A stretch of DNA of 64,000 bases. It comes from Halovulum marinum (GTDB lineage Bacteria; Pseudomonadota; Alphaproteobacteria; Rhodobacterales; Rhodobacteraceae). Shown here in pieces: positions 1 through 8,609 of the stretch. The stretch covers positions 434,001 to 498,000 of the forward strand of contig NZ_WIND01000001.1 of assembly GCF_009697225.1 (NCBI RefSeq), written 5' to 3'. Each line of letters opens with the position of its first letter. Position 1 is the first letter of the stretch. The notes under the pieces are model-generated. The model was not told where the DNA came from, searched no databases, and saw only the letters and a list, made by a program, of their open reading frames with translations. A program made the position numbers and the translations under genes.

Positions 1-60
1 CAAGATCGGCAATCATATCATCGGTCTAGCGTAACGATTTGCGAAGGAGGGATCGGCTGC

Positions 61-1656
61 ATGCGCGCCGGCACCAAACACAGCGTTTCCCGACCGCGCG
101 GCATCCGGGCGCTGTGCCTCGCCGCCATCGTCGCGGCGGGCGCAAGCGCCGGCGCCGCCGCCCAGACCGTGAAGCTGGTCAGCCCCTCGGGCGGGGTCGA
201 CCTGAGCGGGCGTCTGGTCGCGTTCGAGGACGGCGTCTATACGCTCGAGACACTGTTCGGCACCATCTCCGTCGCCGCCGCGCGGGTCCGCTGCATCGGC
301 GATCCCTGCCCCGAGACCGGGCTCGACGACAGCCCCGGGGCGATCCGCATCGCCGGCGCCGACCGGCTGGCGGCGCGCGCCGTGCCCGGCCTGCTCGAGG
401 GCTTCGCCGCCAGCCTCGGCGGCGTCGCCGCGGCGCAGGACATCCCCGGCGGCACGCTGTGGCGCGGGCTGACCGCCACCGACGCGCCGCCGCTGTTCGC
501 CGCCGAGCTGCGCGATCTTTCCGGCGCCGACAGCCTGTCGGACACGCTGCAGGGCGGGTACGACCTGACCGTCACCGCGGTCCCGCCGCTGGGCGTGCCG
601 CTGACCGAGGCCGACGCCGCCGCCATCGACCGGCTGGAGCGGGACGGCGCGGCCACCACCGTGGCGCTGCAGGGCGTGCTGCTGGTGGTGCACCCGCGCA
701 ACCGCATCGACAACCTGACCCCCGAGGAGATCTCGGCGCTGCTCACCGGCCGGATCGACAACTGGTCGCGGCTGGGCGGGGCCGACCTGCCGGTGCGCGT
801 GGTCGCGCAGCCCGGCGGCGGGCTGGTCGGCGCGATCCTGCGCGACCGCTTCCTCGACGGCGGCGCGCTGGCGCTGGACGCGGACGCGCAGGTGCTGGCC
901 GACGACGCCGCGGTCGCGGACGAGGTCGCCGAGACCCCCGGCGCGATCGGCGTCGTCGGGCTCGAGGGCGCCGGCCCGGCCAAGCCGGTCGGCATCACCG
1001 TCGCCTGCGGCCTGACCGCCGAGCCGGGAACCTTCTCGGCCAAGACCGGGGAATACCCGCTGCATCACCGGCTGGTGCTGCTCCAGACGGACGACGCCGG
1101 CGACCCCGCGCGCGCGCTGCGCGAATATGCGGCGTCCGAAGCGGCGGACGCGACGCTGCGCCGGCTCGGGCTGCTGGACATGTCGGTGGTGCGCCACGAC
1201 CAGCTTGCCGCCGCGCGCCCGGTGCGGGCAGCGATCGACATCTCGCCGGACGAGGGCCAGGTGAACCTGCTGCGCGAGCTCTACATCGACATGCTGGAAT
1301 GGGACCGGCTGTCCACCACCTTCCGCTTCGACCCCGACCAGCCGCTGGCGCTGTCGGCCGGCTCGGGTCCGGCGCTGGAACGTCTGGGCGCGTACCTGCG
1401 CCAGCTGCCCGCCGGCACCGAGATCGCCTTCGTCGGCTTCACCGACGGCAGCGGCAGCTTCGACGAGCGTCTGCGCCGCGCGCAGTTCCGCGCCGACGTG
1501 GTGATGAGCGCGCTGGCCGAGACGGTCGAGCCCGGTGCCCTGTCGCGGCTGCGGATCACCGGCAAGGGCTATGCCGACCTCAAGCCGGTGGGCTGCTTCG
1601 CCGACGAGCACGGCCGCCGCCTGAATCGCCGGGTCGAGGTCTGGGTCAGGCGCTAG
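61..1656 (+). CDS. Exported PBP-like / OmpA-domain fusion protein
   Basis: Predicted 531-residue exported protein. Residues 1 to about 35 form a signal peptide (Arg-rich start, Ala-rich core ending AGAAAQ). The middle (about 130-370) resembles the phosphate-binding-type periplasmic-binding-protein fold, with a recognisable segment LTPEEISALLTGRIDNWS. The last ~110 residues are an OmpA-like peptidoglycan-binding domain ending NRRVEVWVRR. Such fusions are seen in proteobacteria as presumed envelope sensors or scavengers; the ligand is unknown and a phosphate role is inference only. The start is supported by AAGGAGGGA nine bases upstream. The gene converges on the nitronate monooxygenase gene, leaving 20 bp. 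Confidence 0.8.
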   Translation: MRAGTKHSVSRPRGIRALCLAAIVAAGASAGAAAQTVKLVSPSGGVDLSGRLVAFEDGVYTLETLFGTISVAAARVRCIGDPCPETGLDDSPGAIRIAGADRLAARAVPGLLEGFAASLGGVAAAQDIPGGTLWRGLTATDAPPLFAAELRDLSGADSLSDTLQGGYDLTVTAVPPLGVPLTEADAAAIDRLERDGAATTVALQGVLLVVHPRNRIDNLTPEEISALLTGRIDNWSRLGGADLPVRVVAQPGGGLVGAILRDRFLDGGALALDADAQVLADDAAVADEVAETPGAIGVVGLEGAGPAKPVGITVACGLTAEPGTFSAKTGEYPLHHRLVLLQTDDAGDPARALREYAASEAADATLRRLGLLDMSVVRHDQLAAARPVRAAIDISPDEGQVNLLRELYIDMLEWDRLSTTFRFDPDQPLALSAGSGPALERLGAYLRQLPAGTEIAFVGFTDGSGSFDERLRRAQFRADVVMSALAETVEPGALSRLRITGKGYADLKPVGCFADEHGRRLNRRVEVWVRR

Positions 1657-1676
1657 GCGCCGCCGGCGGCGCATGG

Positions 1677-2654
1677 TCAGCCGTTCAGGATTTCTCCCGC
1701 CTGCTCGCAGATCGTGCGGACGATCTCGGCGACCGGTCTGATCGCGGCGATCTGGTCCACGGACTCTCCGGCCCAGATCGCCGTCTTGTCGATATCGCCC
1801 TGGGTTAGCGACAACAGGTATTCGGGCAGGATCTGATCGAGCCGCGCACGAAGCGATGCCTCGTTGCCGTGCCAGGTGCGCAGGAAATCGTTGCGGATCG
1901 CTCGGCCGGCGATCCGGTCCGGCCAGGGCGGGATCCCGAAGGCCGCGACATCGAGAATGTCGAAAACCTCGGTGAACACGGTGTCCTCGCTGCGCGCGGC
2001 GACAAGCTGCCGCTTGTACGCATCGGCAACCTCGTGACATTCCGGCGTGGCGAGCATCGCGGTGCCAAGCCATGCCCCGTCCGCGCCGGCGGACAGCACC
2101 GCGGCAAGCGCCCGCCCGCTGGCGATGCCACCGGCGGCAAGAACCGGCACCTCCGGAAATTCAGCGATCGCGCGCAGCAGAAGCGGGAACAGGTTCGAGC
2201 TGCCGGTATGGCCCCCGGCCTCGTTGCCCTGAACGACCAGGACGTCGGTGCCGGCGCGCACCGCCTGCTCGGCACTCGCGATCTCCTGAACCTGACAGAT
2301 CACCCTGGCGCCCGCCGCCTTCGCGCGCGCGATCCAGGGCGACGGATCGGCGAAGGAGAACGCGAACACCGGCACCCGTTCCTCCAGCGCGACGTCGAAC
2401 ATGGTGGGGAAAACCGGGATCAGATGGGTGATGAAACCGACGCCGAACGGCCCGCCTTCGCTCAGATCCCGGGCCCGGGCGATCTCGTCGCGAAGCCACG
2501 CATCCCCGGCGGGGTTGGTCGCCCCGAAGAGGCCAATACCGCCGGCCTTCGTCATCGCGCCGGCCAGTCGTCCGCCACTGTGGCGGCTCATCGGGGCCGA
2601 CATCAACGGGTACGACACGCCGAACAGGTCTGTAAGTCTTGTCTGGAGGCCCAT
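1677..2654 (-). CDS. Nitronate monooxygenase (2-nitropropane dioxygenase family)
   Basis: About 325 residues, an FMN-dependent TIM-barrel enzyme of the NMO/2-nitropropane dioxygenase family, expected to oxidise alkyl nitronates in the cytosol. Visible family features are the N-terminal YPLMSAPMSRHSGGRLAGA, the central VVQGNEAGGHTGSS with the conserved His, and the FMN phosphate-binding VLAAGGIASGRAL followed by GADGAWLGTAML. The ATG at 2654 is chosen over an in-frame ATG at 2726 because a GGAGG Shine-Dalgarno lies just upstream and the protein then begins with the family-typical MGLQTRLTDLFG. It is monocistronic and no substrate-specific neighbour is evident. Confidence 0.88.
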   Translation of the reverse strand: MGLQTRLTDLFGVSYPLMSAPMSRHSGGRLAGAMTKAGGIGLFGATNPAGDAWLRDEIARARDLSEGGPFGVGFITHLIPVFPTMFDVALEERVPVFAFSFADPSPWIARAKAAGARVICQVQEIASAEQAVRAGTDVLVVQGNEAGGHTGSSNLFPLLLRAIAEFPEVPVLAAGGIASGRALAAVLSAGADGAWLGTAMLATPECHEVADAYKRQLVAARSEDTVFTEVFDILDVAAFGIPPWPDRIAGRAIRNDFLRTWHGNEASLRARLDQILPEYLLSLTQGDIDKTAIWAGESVDQIAAIRPVAEIVRTICEQAGEILNG

Positions 2655-2860
2655 CGATCCTCCATCCGATCCTTGAAATGAAGGCAAAGCCCGGCCGAGT
2701 ATGCGCCACGCGCCTGTGAAGATCAACGCGGCCGGCCTACCGGAAACCGGGCTTGCGCGGGACTCGCGGCGCCCGCACCGGGGCGCGCTGCCGGAGCCGT
2801 CTCCAGGCGCAGTTTCAGGCCGGGACCGGACGCCCGCACCCCCGCATTCCGCGCATCAAC

Positions 2861-2878
2861 ACTGTTTCAGGAAACAGT
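2861..2878. repeat. 18-bp perfect inverted repeat (ACTGTTTC-N2-GAAACAGT)
   Basis: Two 8-bp arms are exactly complementary around a 2-bp centre. On the plus strand it is followed by TCCCCTTTTC, but no plus-strand gene ends here. It lies about 210 bp upstream of the minus-strand nitronate monooxygenase start, so an operator is possible. Function unknown. Confidence 0.5.
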
Positions 2879-2904
2879 TCCCCTTTTCGCTCAATGGCTT
2901 AGGG

Positions 2905-2934
2905 GGTTTTCACAGTGAAATCCGCGGTTTTCAC
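2905..2934. promoter_or_regulatory. Direct repeat of GGTTTTCAC at 21-bp spacing, with an overlapping inverted repeat
   Basis: GGTTTTCAC occurs at 2905-2913 and 2926-2934, so the copies start 21 bp (about two helical turns) apart. The first copy also forms TTTCAC-A-GTGAAA (2908-2920). Same-face spacing is typical of protein-binding sites; no regulator can be named. Confidence 0.35.
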
Positions 2935-2955
2935 GCCGCACTGCCGCTGGACGGC

Positions 2956-2983
2956 AAAAGGGCGCCGGCAGATGCCGGCGCCC
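2956..2983 (-). terminator. Rho-independent terminator of rpsD
   Basis: GGGCGCCGGCA and TGCCGGCGCCC form an 11-bp stem around a 2-base centre (2960-2983). On the minus strand it is followed by TTTT (2956-2959). It lies about 30 bp downstream of the rpsD stop codon and so marks a monocistronic transcript. Confidence 0.8.
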
Positions 2984-3015
2984 CAAAGCGGCGTCCGATC
3001 CGGCCCGCGGGCCGA

Positions 3016-3636
3016 TCAGTTCTTGGCGTAGAATTCCACCACCAGGTGGGGTTCCATCACCACCGGGTAGGGCACGTCCGACAGCGTCGGCGTGCGGGTG
3101 AACTCGGCGGTCATCTTGTTGTGGTCGGCGCTGATGTACTCGGGCACGTCGCGCTCGCCCAGACCGGTGGCCTCAAGCACCACCGCCAGCTGCTTCGAGC
3201 GGTCGCGGACCTCGATCACGTCGCCTTCCTTGACCCGGTAGGACGGGATGTTGACGCGCTGGCCGTTCACCTTGACATGGCCATGGTTCACGAACTGGCG
3301 CGCGGCGAACACGGTGGGCACGAACTTGGCGCGGTAGATGACCGCGTCCAGCCGGCGCTCCAGCAGGCCGATCAGGTTCTCGCCGGTGTCGCCCTTGATC
3401 CGCTCGGCCTCGGCGTAGATGCGGCGGAACTGCTTCTCGGTGATGTCGCCGTAGTAGCCCTTCAGCTTCTGCTTGGCGCGCAGCTGCAGGCCGAAATCCG
3501 ACATCTTGCCCTTGCGGCGCTGGCCGTGCTGGCCCGGGCCGTACTCGCGGCGGTTGACGGGCGACTTCGGGCGCCCCCAGATGTTCTCGCCCATGCGGCG
3601 GTCGATCTTGTACTTGGCAGACGTGCGTTTGGTCAC
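3016..3636 (-). CDS. rpsD: 30S ribosomal protein S4
   Basis: 206 residues, the normal bacterial S4 length. It binds 16S rRNA early in assembly of the small subunit. It begins with the S4 N-terminal domain ([31 protein letters not shown]) and continues into the S4 RNA-binding domain ([34 protein letters not shown]), ending VVEFYAKN. The start codon is GTG, with GAAAGGA seven bases upstream. It is a single-gene unit with its own promoter (3773-3800), a hairpin covering the ribosome-binding site (3645-3665) and a terminator, rather than part of a ribosomal-protein operon. Confidence 0.98.
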   Translation of the reverse strand: MTKRTSAKYKIDRRMGENIWGRPKSPVNRREYGPGQHGQRRKGKMSDFGLQLRAKQKLKGYYGDITEKQFRRIYAEAERIKGDTGENLIGLLERRLDAVIYRAKFVPTVFAARQFVNHGHVKVNGQRVNIPSYRVKEGDVIEVRDRSKQLAVVLEATGLGERDVPEYISADHNKMTAEFTRTPTLSDVPYPVVMEPHLVVEFYAKN

Positions 3637-3644
3637 GGCTGGAT

Positions 3645-3665
3645 CCTTTCATCGTGCGTGAAAGG
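3645..3665 (-). promoter_or_regulatory. Leader hairpin overlapping the rpsD Shine-Dalgarno
   Basis: In the minus-strand transcript CCTTTCA pairs with TGAAAGG across a 7-base loop. The 3' arm contains the AAAGG of the ribosome-binding site for the GTG at 3636. S4 is known to autoregulate translation in other bacteria through leader structures. The pairing is seen; a regulatory role is inference. Confidence 0.4.
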
Positions 3666-3772
3666 TGCTTTCCTTTGCCTCCCCCGTCAGGTGGGTTCGG
3701 CCGACAGGCATCCCCTCGCGGGGGCCGCAAACACCAAATGATCCGCGGTCCACCGACCCCGGAAACCCGCGC

Positions 3773-3800
3773 GTTATACCCGCCGTCGCCCGGATGTCAA
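3773..3800 (-). promoter_or_regulatory. Sigma-70-type promoter of rpsD
   Basis: On the minus strand TTGACA (3800-3795) is followed after 16 bp by TATAAC (3778-3773). This is a near-consensus housekeeping promoter placed to give a leader of about 130 nt for rpsD. Confidence 0.75.
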
Positions 3801-3831
3801 CGCACCGCGGCACGCGCCGGCGCGCCGCCGG

Positions 3832-4758
3832 TCAGAACCGCAGGTTCATGGTGATCGCGCCGACCCGCTGGCCCGCCTCCTGCTCCTCGAACTCGGGGCC
3901 CAGCCAGGCGTTGCCGAAGAACAGCCAGCCCGGCCCCGCGTCCAGCCTGACCCCGGCGCGCAGCCGGTGCCGCAGGCGGCGCAGCGTGACCGGGCCGCCA
4001 TCGGGCAGCAGCACCGAATCGCCCACCGCCGCGATGTCCGCGCCCAGCATCAGCGTCACCCCCCGCCCGGCCTTGCCCATCAGCGCCGGATAGCGGAAGC
4101 CGGTGGCCGGATCGCGCGCCGCCAGCACCGGCCCCGGCGCGCCGATCTCGAGGTCGAGCCCGACCCGCGCCAGCGTCTCGTAACCCAGCTGCGCCGCGCC
4201 GAACGGCCGCGCCCGCACCGGCGCCGCGCCCAGCGCCAGCGTCCGCCCCCATTCGGCGGACAGCGTGGGATAGGCGCCGTCGGCGACCTGCTCGCGCGGC
4301 AGCGGGGTCGCGGCGCCCTCCAGCACCCGGTGCAGGTCGGACTGGAACCGGTCGATGCCGGTGGCGGGCCCGGTCAGGACCAGATCCGCACCGGCGCGCA
4401 ACTCGCCGCCGATGCCGAGGTCTGCGCCGGTGAAATAGGTGTGCGCGCCGAACGACAGGATCCCGGCATACAGCCGGTCGGCCGCCGCCGGGCGCGCAAG
4501 GTTCGCCGGGGCGATTCCTTCCGCGTGGAAGCGCAGCTCGACCAGCGCGCCGGGCCGCGCCGGCAGCGCCGCCGTGCCCTCGGGGCCGAGGACCACGCTC
4601 AGCGTGTAGCTGCCGGTGCGCCAGCGGTCCTGGCCGTCGCCGAGCCTGTCGTTGGTCACGAAGCCGCCCCAGCCCAGCGGGCGCAGCCGCGCCTCGCCGG
4701 CCTGGGCCAGACTTGCGGCGAGCGTCAGCAGCGCCAGAATCCCCAGTCGTCCGATCAT
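3832..4758 (-). CDS. LpxR-like (DUF2219) outer-membrane protein, putative lipid A deacylase
   Basis: 308 residues with a clear signal peptide (MIGRLGILALLTLAASLAQA). The remainder is rich in alternating hydrophobic/aromatic strands of an outer-membrane beta barrel and ends in a C-terminal Phe (ITMNLRF), a typical outer-membrane assembly signal. The opening LRPLGWGGFVTNDRLG and the strand FGAHTYFTGAD fit the lipid A 3'-O-deacylase LpxR / DUF2219 family. The ATG at 4758 is selected because it begins the signal peptide; the frame stays open well upstream. The deacylase activity is inferred from the family. Confidence 0.75.
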   Translation of the reverse strand: MIGRLGILALLTLAASLAQAGEARLRPLGWGGFVTNDRLGDGQDRWRTGSYTLSVVLGPEGTAALPARPGALVELRFHAEGIAPANLARPAAADRLYAGILSFGAHTYFTGADLGIGGELRAGADLVLTGPATGIDRFQSDLHRVLEGAATPLPREQVADGAYPTLSAEWGRTLALGAAPVRARPFGAAQLGYETLARVGLDLEIGAPGPVLAARDPATGFRYPALMGKAGRGVTLMLGADIAAVGDSVLLPDGGPVTLRRLRHRLRAGVRLDAGPGWLFFGNAWLGPEFEEQEAGQRVGAITMNLRF

Positions 4759-4895
4759 TTGCGGCCCACACCCTGTCCAGATCCGTTCCGGGCGGTGATA
4801 GCGCGACGCGCCGACGCGCGGGTTACGCCGGCCGGACAATTGCCGCGAGTGCGGCAAACCGGCCACGCGCGGCCGCGGCAACGGCGGCGCCGCAC

Positions 4896-5360
4896 TTACA
4901 GCAGACGCGCGGCCTGGTACTTCACCCGGCGGATCGGGATCGACGACTCGAGCGAGGCGACGCCGTCGATCCGCGTCAGGCGCGAGGTCAGGAAGCGCTC
5001 GAACTCGTGCAGGTCGCGCACCGCGACACGCAGCAGGTAGTCGAAGCTGCCGGTCATCAGCCAGCAGTCGACGACCTCGGGGCAGCGCGCGACCTCGTGC
5101 TCGAAGGTCACCAGCCGGTCGTCCACCTGCCGGTCCAGCCGCACCGAGACGAACACGCTGAAGTCGAAGCCCATCTTCCGCTCGTCGATGCGCGCGCCGT
5201 AGCCGGTGATGTAGCCCCCGGCCTCGAGCTTGCGGATCCGGCGCGCGCAGGGCGAGGGCGACAGGCCGACGCGCTCGCTCAGCTGCTGGTGCGTCAGCCG
5301 GCCGTCGCGCTGAAGCGCGGACAGGATCCTGCGGTCGAGATCGTCGAGGTCGCTGGACAT
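4896..5360 (-). CDS. Lrp/AsnC-family transcriptional regulator
   Basis: 154 residues: an AsnC-type helix-turn-helix (LDDLDRRILSALQRDGRL, then LSERVGLSPSPCARRIRKLE) followed by the RAM/ligand-binding domain (CWLMTGSFDYLLRVAV). Members usually sense amino acids or other small metabolites as octamers. It is divergent from the E1/transketolase-like gene with a 128-bp intergenic region, so control of that gene is likely. Ligand unknown. Confidence 0.92.
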   Translation of the reverse strand: MSSDLDDLDRRILSALQRDGRLTHQQLSERVGLSPSPCARRIRKLEAGGYITGYGARIDERKMGFDFSVFVSVRLDRQVDDRLVTFEHEVARCPEVVDCWLMTGSFDYLLRVAVRDLHEFERFLTSRLTRIDGVASLESSIPIRRVKYQAARLL

Positions 5361-5488
5361 GAACGCCGATTATCCCCACTGAATCGATAATTCGCGCTGG
5401 AAGTCTGCGCGATGACCCGCGTTCACTAGCATGTTCGACGCCAATTGCTACGAAAAACGGCGTATGCAGGCTGCGAGGGAGGATTTCG

Positions 5489-7846
5489 ATGGCCGCAGGC
5501 ACGCATCTGAAGACCATCGAGCAGCGGCTGCTGTGGCTGTCGCACTGGATGATCCACAACGCCAATCACGTCCGGCCCAAGGTCGACGGGATCAAGACCG
5601 GCGGCCACCAGGCCAGTTCGGCCTCGATGGTGTCGATCATCACCGCGCTGTACTTCTCGGCCCTGCGCCCCGAGGACCGGGTGGCGGTCAAGCCGCACGC
5701 CTCGCCGGTGTTCCACGCCATGCAGTACCTGATGGGCAACCAGACACGCGAGAAGCTGGAGGCGTTCCGCGGCCTCGGCGGCGCGCAGAGCTATCCCAGC
5801 CGCACCAAGGACGCGGACGACGTGGACTTCTCGACCGGCTCGGTCGGGCTGGGCGTCGGGATCACCGCGCTGGCGTCACTGGTGCAGGATTTCATCGCCG
5901 CCAAGGACTGGGGCCGCGATATCGCCGCCGGGCGCATGGTGGCGCTGGTCGGCGACGCCGAGCTGGACGAGGGCAATGTCTACGAGGTGCTGCAGGAGGG
6001 CTGGAAGAACGGCCTGCGCAACACCTGGTGGATCATCGATTACAACCGCCAGTCGCTGGACGGGATCGTCCGCGAGGGCCTGTTCGAGCGGGTCGAGAAG
6101 ATCTTCGCCGCCTTCGGCTGGGAGGTGGTGCGGGTGAAGTACGGCGCGCTGCAACGCGCCGCCTTCGACGAGCCCGGCGGCGGGGCGCTGCGCGACTGGA
6201 TCGACGCCTGCCCGAACGTCGAATACGCGGCGCTGACCTACATGGGCGGCGCCGTCTGGCGGCAGCGGCTGATGGACGATCTGGGCGACCAGGGCGACGT
6301 CACCGCGCTGATCGAGCGGCGCAGCGACGCCGAGCTTGCCGCGCTGATGGAAAACCTCGGCGGCAACTGCGTCGCGACCATGGCCGAGACCTTCGCCGCC
6401 ATCGACCACGACCGGCCAACCTGCTTCCTGGCCTACACGATCAAGGGCTGGGGCACGCCGATCGCCGGGCACAAGGACAACCACGGCGGGCTGATGACCA
6501 AGGCGCAGATGGCCGAGTGGCAAGCGCACATGGGCGTGCCCGCGGGCCGGGAGTGGGAGCCGTTCGCCACCGTTGCCAACCTCGGCGCGCTGAAGGATTT
6601 CCTGGCGCGGGTGCCGTTCTTCGCCGCCGGCCGCCGGCGGTTCGGCGTCGCGCGGCTGGCGGTGCCGGCCATCGCCGTGGACGGCAGCCGCGAGATCTCG
6701 ACCCAGACGGCGTTCGGCAAGATCCTCGACGATCTGGCGCGCGGCGACAGCGACCTGGCGGCGCGGATCCTGACCACCTCGCCCGATGTCACCGGCACCA
6801 CCGGGCTGGGGCCGTGGGTGAACCGGCGCGGGCTGTTCGCGCGCGCGGCGCAGAAGGATGCCTTCATCGAGCACCGCATCCCGTCGACCGCGAAGTGGAA
6901 CTTCGCGCCCGGGGGCCAGCACCTGGAGCTGGGCATCGCCGAGATGAACCTGTTCCTGCTGCTGGGCGCCGCCGGGCTGGCGCACAGCCTGTGGGGCAAG
7001 CGGCTGATCCCGGTGGGCACGGTATACGACCCGTTCGTCTGCCGCGGTCTCGATGCGCTGAACTACGCCTGCTACCAGGACGCGCGGTTCCTGATCGCGG
7101 GCACGCCGTCGGGGGTGACGCTGGCGCCCGAGGGCGGCGCGCACCAGTCCGTCGGCACGCCGCTGATCGGCCTGAGCCAGGACGGGCTGGCGGCGTTCGA
7201 GCCGGCCTTCGCCGACGAGCTGGCGGTGATCATGGCCTGGGCGTTCGACTACCTGCAACGCGATGGCGAGGGCGATCCGGACGAGCGCACCTGGCTGCGC
7301 GACGAGACCGGCGGCTCGGTCTACCTGCGGCTGACCACCAAGCCGCTGGAGCAGCCGGGCAAGCGCGGCGACGACGCCTTCCGCCAGGGCGCGATCGACG
7401 GCGCCTACTGGCTGCGCCGGCCCGGCCCGAACGCCGAGGTGGTGATCGCCTACCAGGGCGCGGTGGCGGACGAGGCCATCGCCGCCGCCGGGATGATCGG
7501 CGAGACGCGCCGCGACATCGGCGTGCTGGCGGTCACCTCGGCCGACCGGCTGAACGCGGGCTGGACCGCGGCGCAGCGCGAGCGCGCCCGCGGCAACGCC
7601 GCCGCCCGGTCCCATGCCGAGACGCTGCTGGGTGCGCTGCCCCGCCATTGCAGCATCGTCACCGTGATCGACGGGCACCCGGCGACGCTGGCCTGGCTGG
7701 GGGCGGTCGCCGGGCACCGGACCGTCTCGCACGGGGTCGAGCATTTCGGGCAGACCGGCACCATCGGCGATCTGTACCGCCACTTCGGGATCGACCGGCA
7801 GGCGATCGCGCGCTCGGTCCGGGCGCTGACCGCCGGCGCGCGCTAG
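5489..7846 (+). CDS. Pyruvate dehydrogenase E1 (AceE-like) / transketolase-family enzyme
   Basis: 785-residue thiamine-diphosphate enzyme of the homodimeric E1/transketolase superfamily. The N-terminal half has the ThDP motif (GDAELDEGNVYE followed about 20 residues later by DYNRQSLDG), a substrate-channel His motif (KPHASPVFHAMQYLMG) and IDHDRPTCFLAYTIKGWGTP. The C-terminal half has LELGIAEMNLFLLLGAAG. It is about 100 residues shorter than enterobacterial AceE and has no E2 or E3 gene beside it, so it may act on another 2-oxo acid or ketose; the exact reaction is uncertain. A GGGAGGA site precedes the ATG. A GCGCGCT/AGCGCGC hairpin (7838-7858) spans its stop codon and the convergent stop at 7850. 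Confidence 0.8.
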   Translation: MAAGTHLKTIEQRLLWLSHWMIHNANHVRPKVDGIKTGGHQASSASMVSIITALYFSALRPEDRVAVKPHASPVFHAMQYLMGNQTREKLEAFRGLGGAQSYPSRTKDADDVDFSTGSVGLGVGITALASLVQDFIAAKDWGRDIAAGRMVALVGDAELDEGNVYEVLQEGWKNGLRNTWWIIDYNRQSLDGIVREGLFERVEKIFAAFGWEVVRVKYGALQRAAFDEPGGGALRDWIDACPNVEYAALTYMGGAVWRQRLMDDLGDQGDVTALIERRSDAELAALMENLGGNCVATMAETFAAIDHDRPTCFLAYTIKGWGTPIAGHKDNHGGLMTKAQMAEWQAHMGVPAGREWEPFATVANLGALKDFLARVPFFAAGRRRFGVARLAVPAIAVDGSREISTQTAFGKILDDLARGDSDLAARILTTSPDVTGTTGLGPWVNRRGLFARAAQKDAFIEHRIPSTAKWNFAPGGQHLELGIAEMNLFLLLGAAGLAHSLWGKRLIPVGTVYDPFVCRGLDALNYACYQDARFLIAGTPSGVTLAPEGGAHQSVGTPLIGLSQDGLAAFEPAFADELAVIMAWAFDYLQRDGEGDPDERTWLRDETGGSVYLRLTTKPLEQPGKRGDDAFRQGAIDGAYWLRRPGPNAEVVIAYQGAVADEAIAAAGMIGETRRDIGVLAVTSADRLNAGWTAAQRERARGNAAARSHAETLLGALPRHCSIVTVIDGHPATLAWLGAVAGHRTVSHGVEHFGQTGTIGDLYRHFGIDRQAIARSVRALTAGAR

Positions 7847-7849
7847 GCG

Positions 7850-8581
7850 TCAGCGCGCGGTGTTGCCGCCGTCGACGGCGAGGTTGGCGCCGGTGACGAT
7901 CGCCGCGGCGTCCGAGCAGAAATAGAGCGCGGCGGCGGCGACCTCCTCGGGCCGGGCAAAGCGGCCCACCGGGATCTCGCGGCGGGCCCGCTCGCCCTTC
8001 TCTCCGGCCCAGCCGACCAGCGCCATCGGGGTTTCGACCACCGTCGGCGAGATCGCGTTGGCGGTGATCCCGTGCCGCGCCCATTCCAGCGCCATCACCT
8101 TGGTCAGGTTGATCAGCCCGGCCTTGCTGGCGCCATAGGCGGCGTGCTCGTCGATGCCGACGACGCCGGCCTGGCTGGCGATGTTGACGATCCGCCCGCG
8201 TCCCGACCGCTTCAGCCACGGCAGCGCGGCGGCGGCGACCAGCCAGGGCGCGCGCAGGTTGATCGCCATGGTCCGGTCCCAGTCCGCGATCCGGGTCTCG
8301 GCGGCGGGAAAGACGATGCCGAAACCGGCGTTGTTGATCAGCAGGTCGATGCCCATGTCCGCGCCGATCCGCGGCACGGTCGCGGCGACCGCGTCCGGGT
8401 CGGCAAGATCGACGGTGTATGCCCGGTGCTGGTGGCCCAGCCGCGCGGCCAGCGCGCCGGCGTCCTCGCGGTCGACCAGCGCCAGCCGCGCGCCGGCGGC
8501 GGCGAACGCCTCGGCCAGCGCGCCGCCGATCCCGCCGGCGGCGCCGGTGATCAATGCGGTAAGGTTGCCCAGATCGGTCAT
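7850..8581 (-). CDS. SDR-family NAD(P)-dependent oxidoreductase (polyol/sugar dehydrogenase type)
   Basis: 243 residues, a classical short-chain dehydrogenase. It has the cofactor motif TGAAGGIG (residues 12-19), NNAG, a catalytic Ser in IVNIASQAG and YGASK as the YxxxK motif. The C-terminal GANLAVDGGNTAR is typical of glucose-dehydrogenase/D-threitol-dehydrogenase-like SDRs. It is the last gene of the minus-strand polyol operon, 28 bp behind the ribitol-dehydrogenase-like gene. The substrate, presumably a sugar alcohol or ketose, is inferred from context only. Confidence 0.85.
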   Translation of the reverse strand: MTDLGNLTALITGAAGGIGGALAEAFAAAGARLALVDREDAGALAARLGHQHRAYTVDLADPDAVAATVPRIGADMGIDLLINNAGFGIVFPAAETRIADWDRTMAINLRAPWLVAAAALPWLKRSGRGRIVNIASQAGVVGIDEHAAYGASKAGLINLTKVMALEWARHGITANAISPTVVETPMALVGWAGEKGERARREIPVGRFARPEEVAAAALYFCSDAAAIVTGANLAVDGGNTAR

Positions 8582-8609
8582 CGTCGGCTCCTCGCCCGGC
8601 GGCCTGGCG

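Larger units (their letters stand above)
2655..3015. other. Intergenic region between NMO and rpsD
   Basis: This 361-bp stretch has no credible gene. It holds the rpsD terminator (2956-2983), an 18-bp palindrome (2861-2878) and two spaced copies of GGTTTTCAC (2905-2934). It is presumably also where the nitronate monooxygenase promoter (minus strand) lies, but no convincing -35/-10 pair was picked out. Confidence 0.7.

Noticed and set aside
13-2073. Long minus-strand open frame opposite the OmpA-fusion and nitronate monooxygenase genes
   Set aside because: Arg/Gly/Gln-rich composition with no domain; it is the antisense shadow expected in high-GC DNA.
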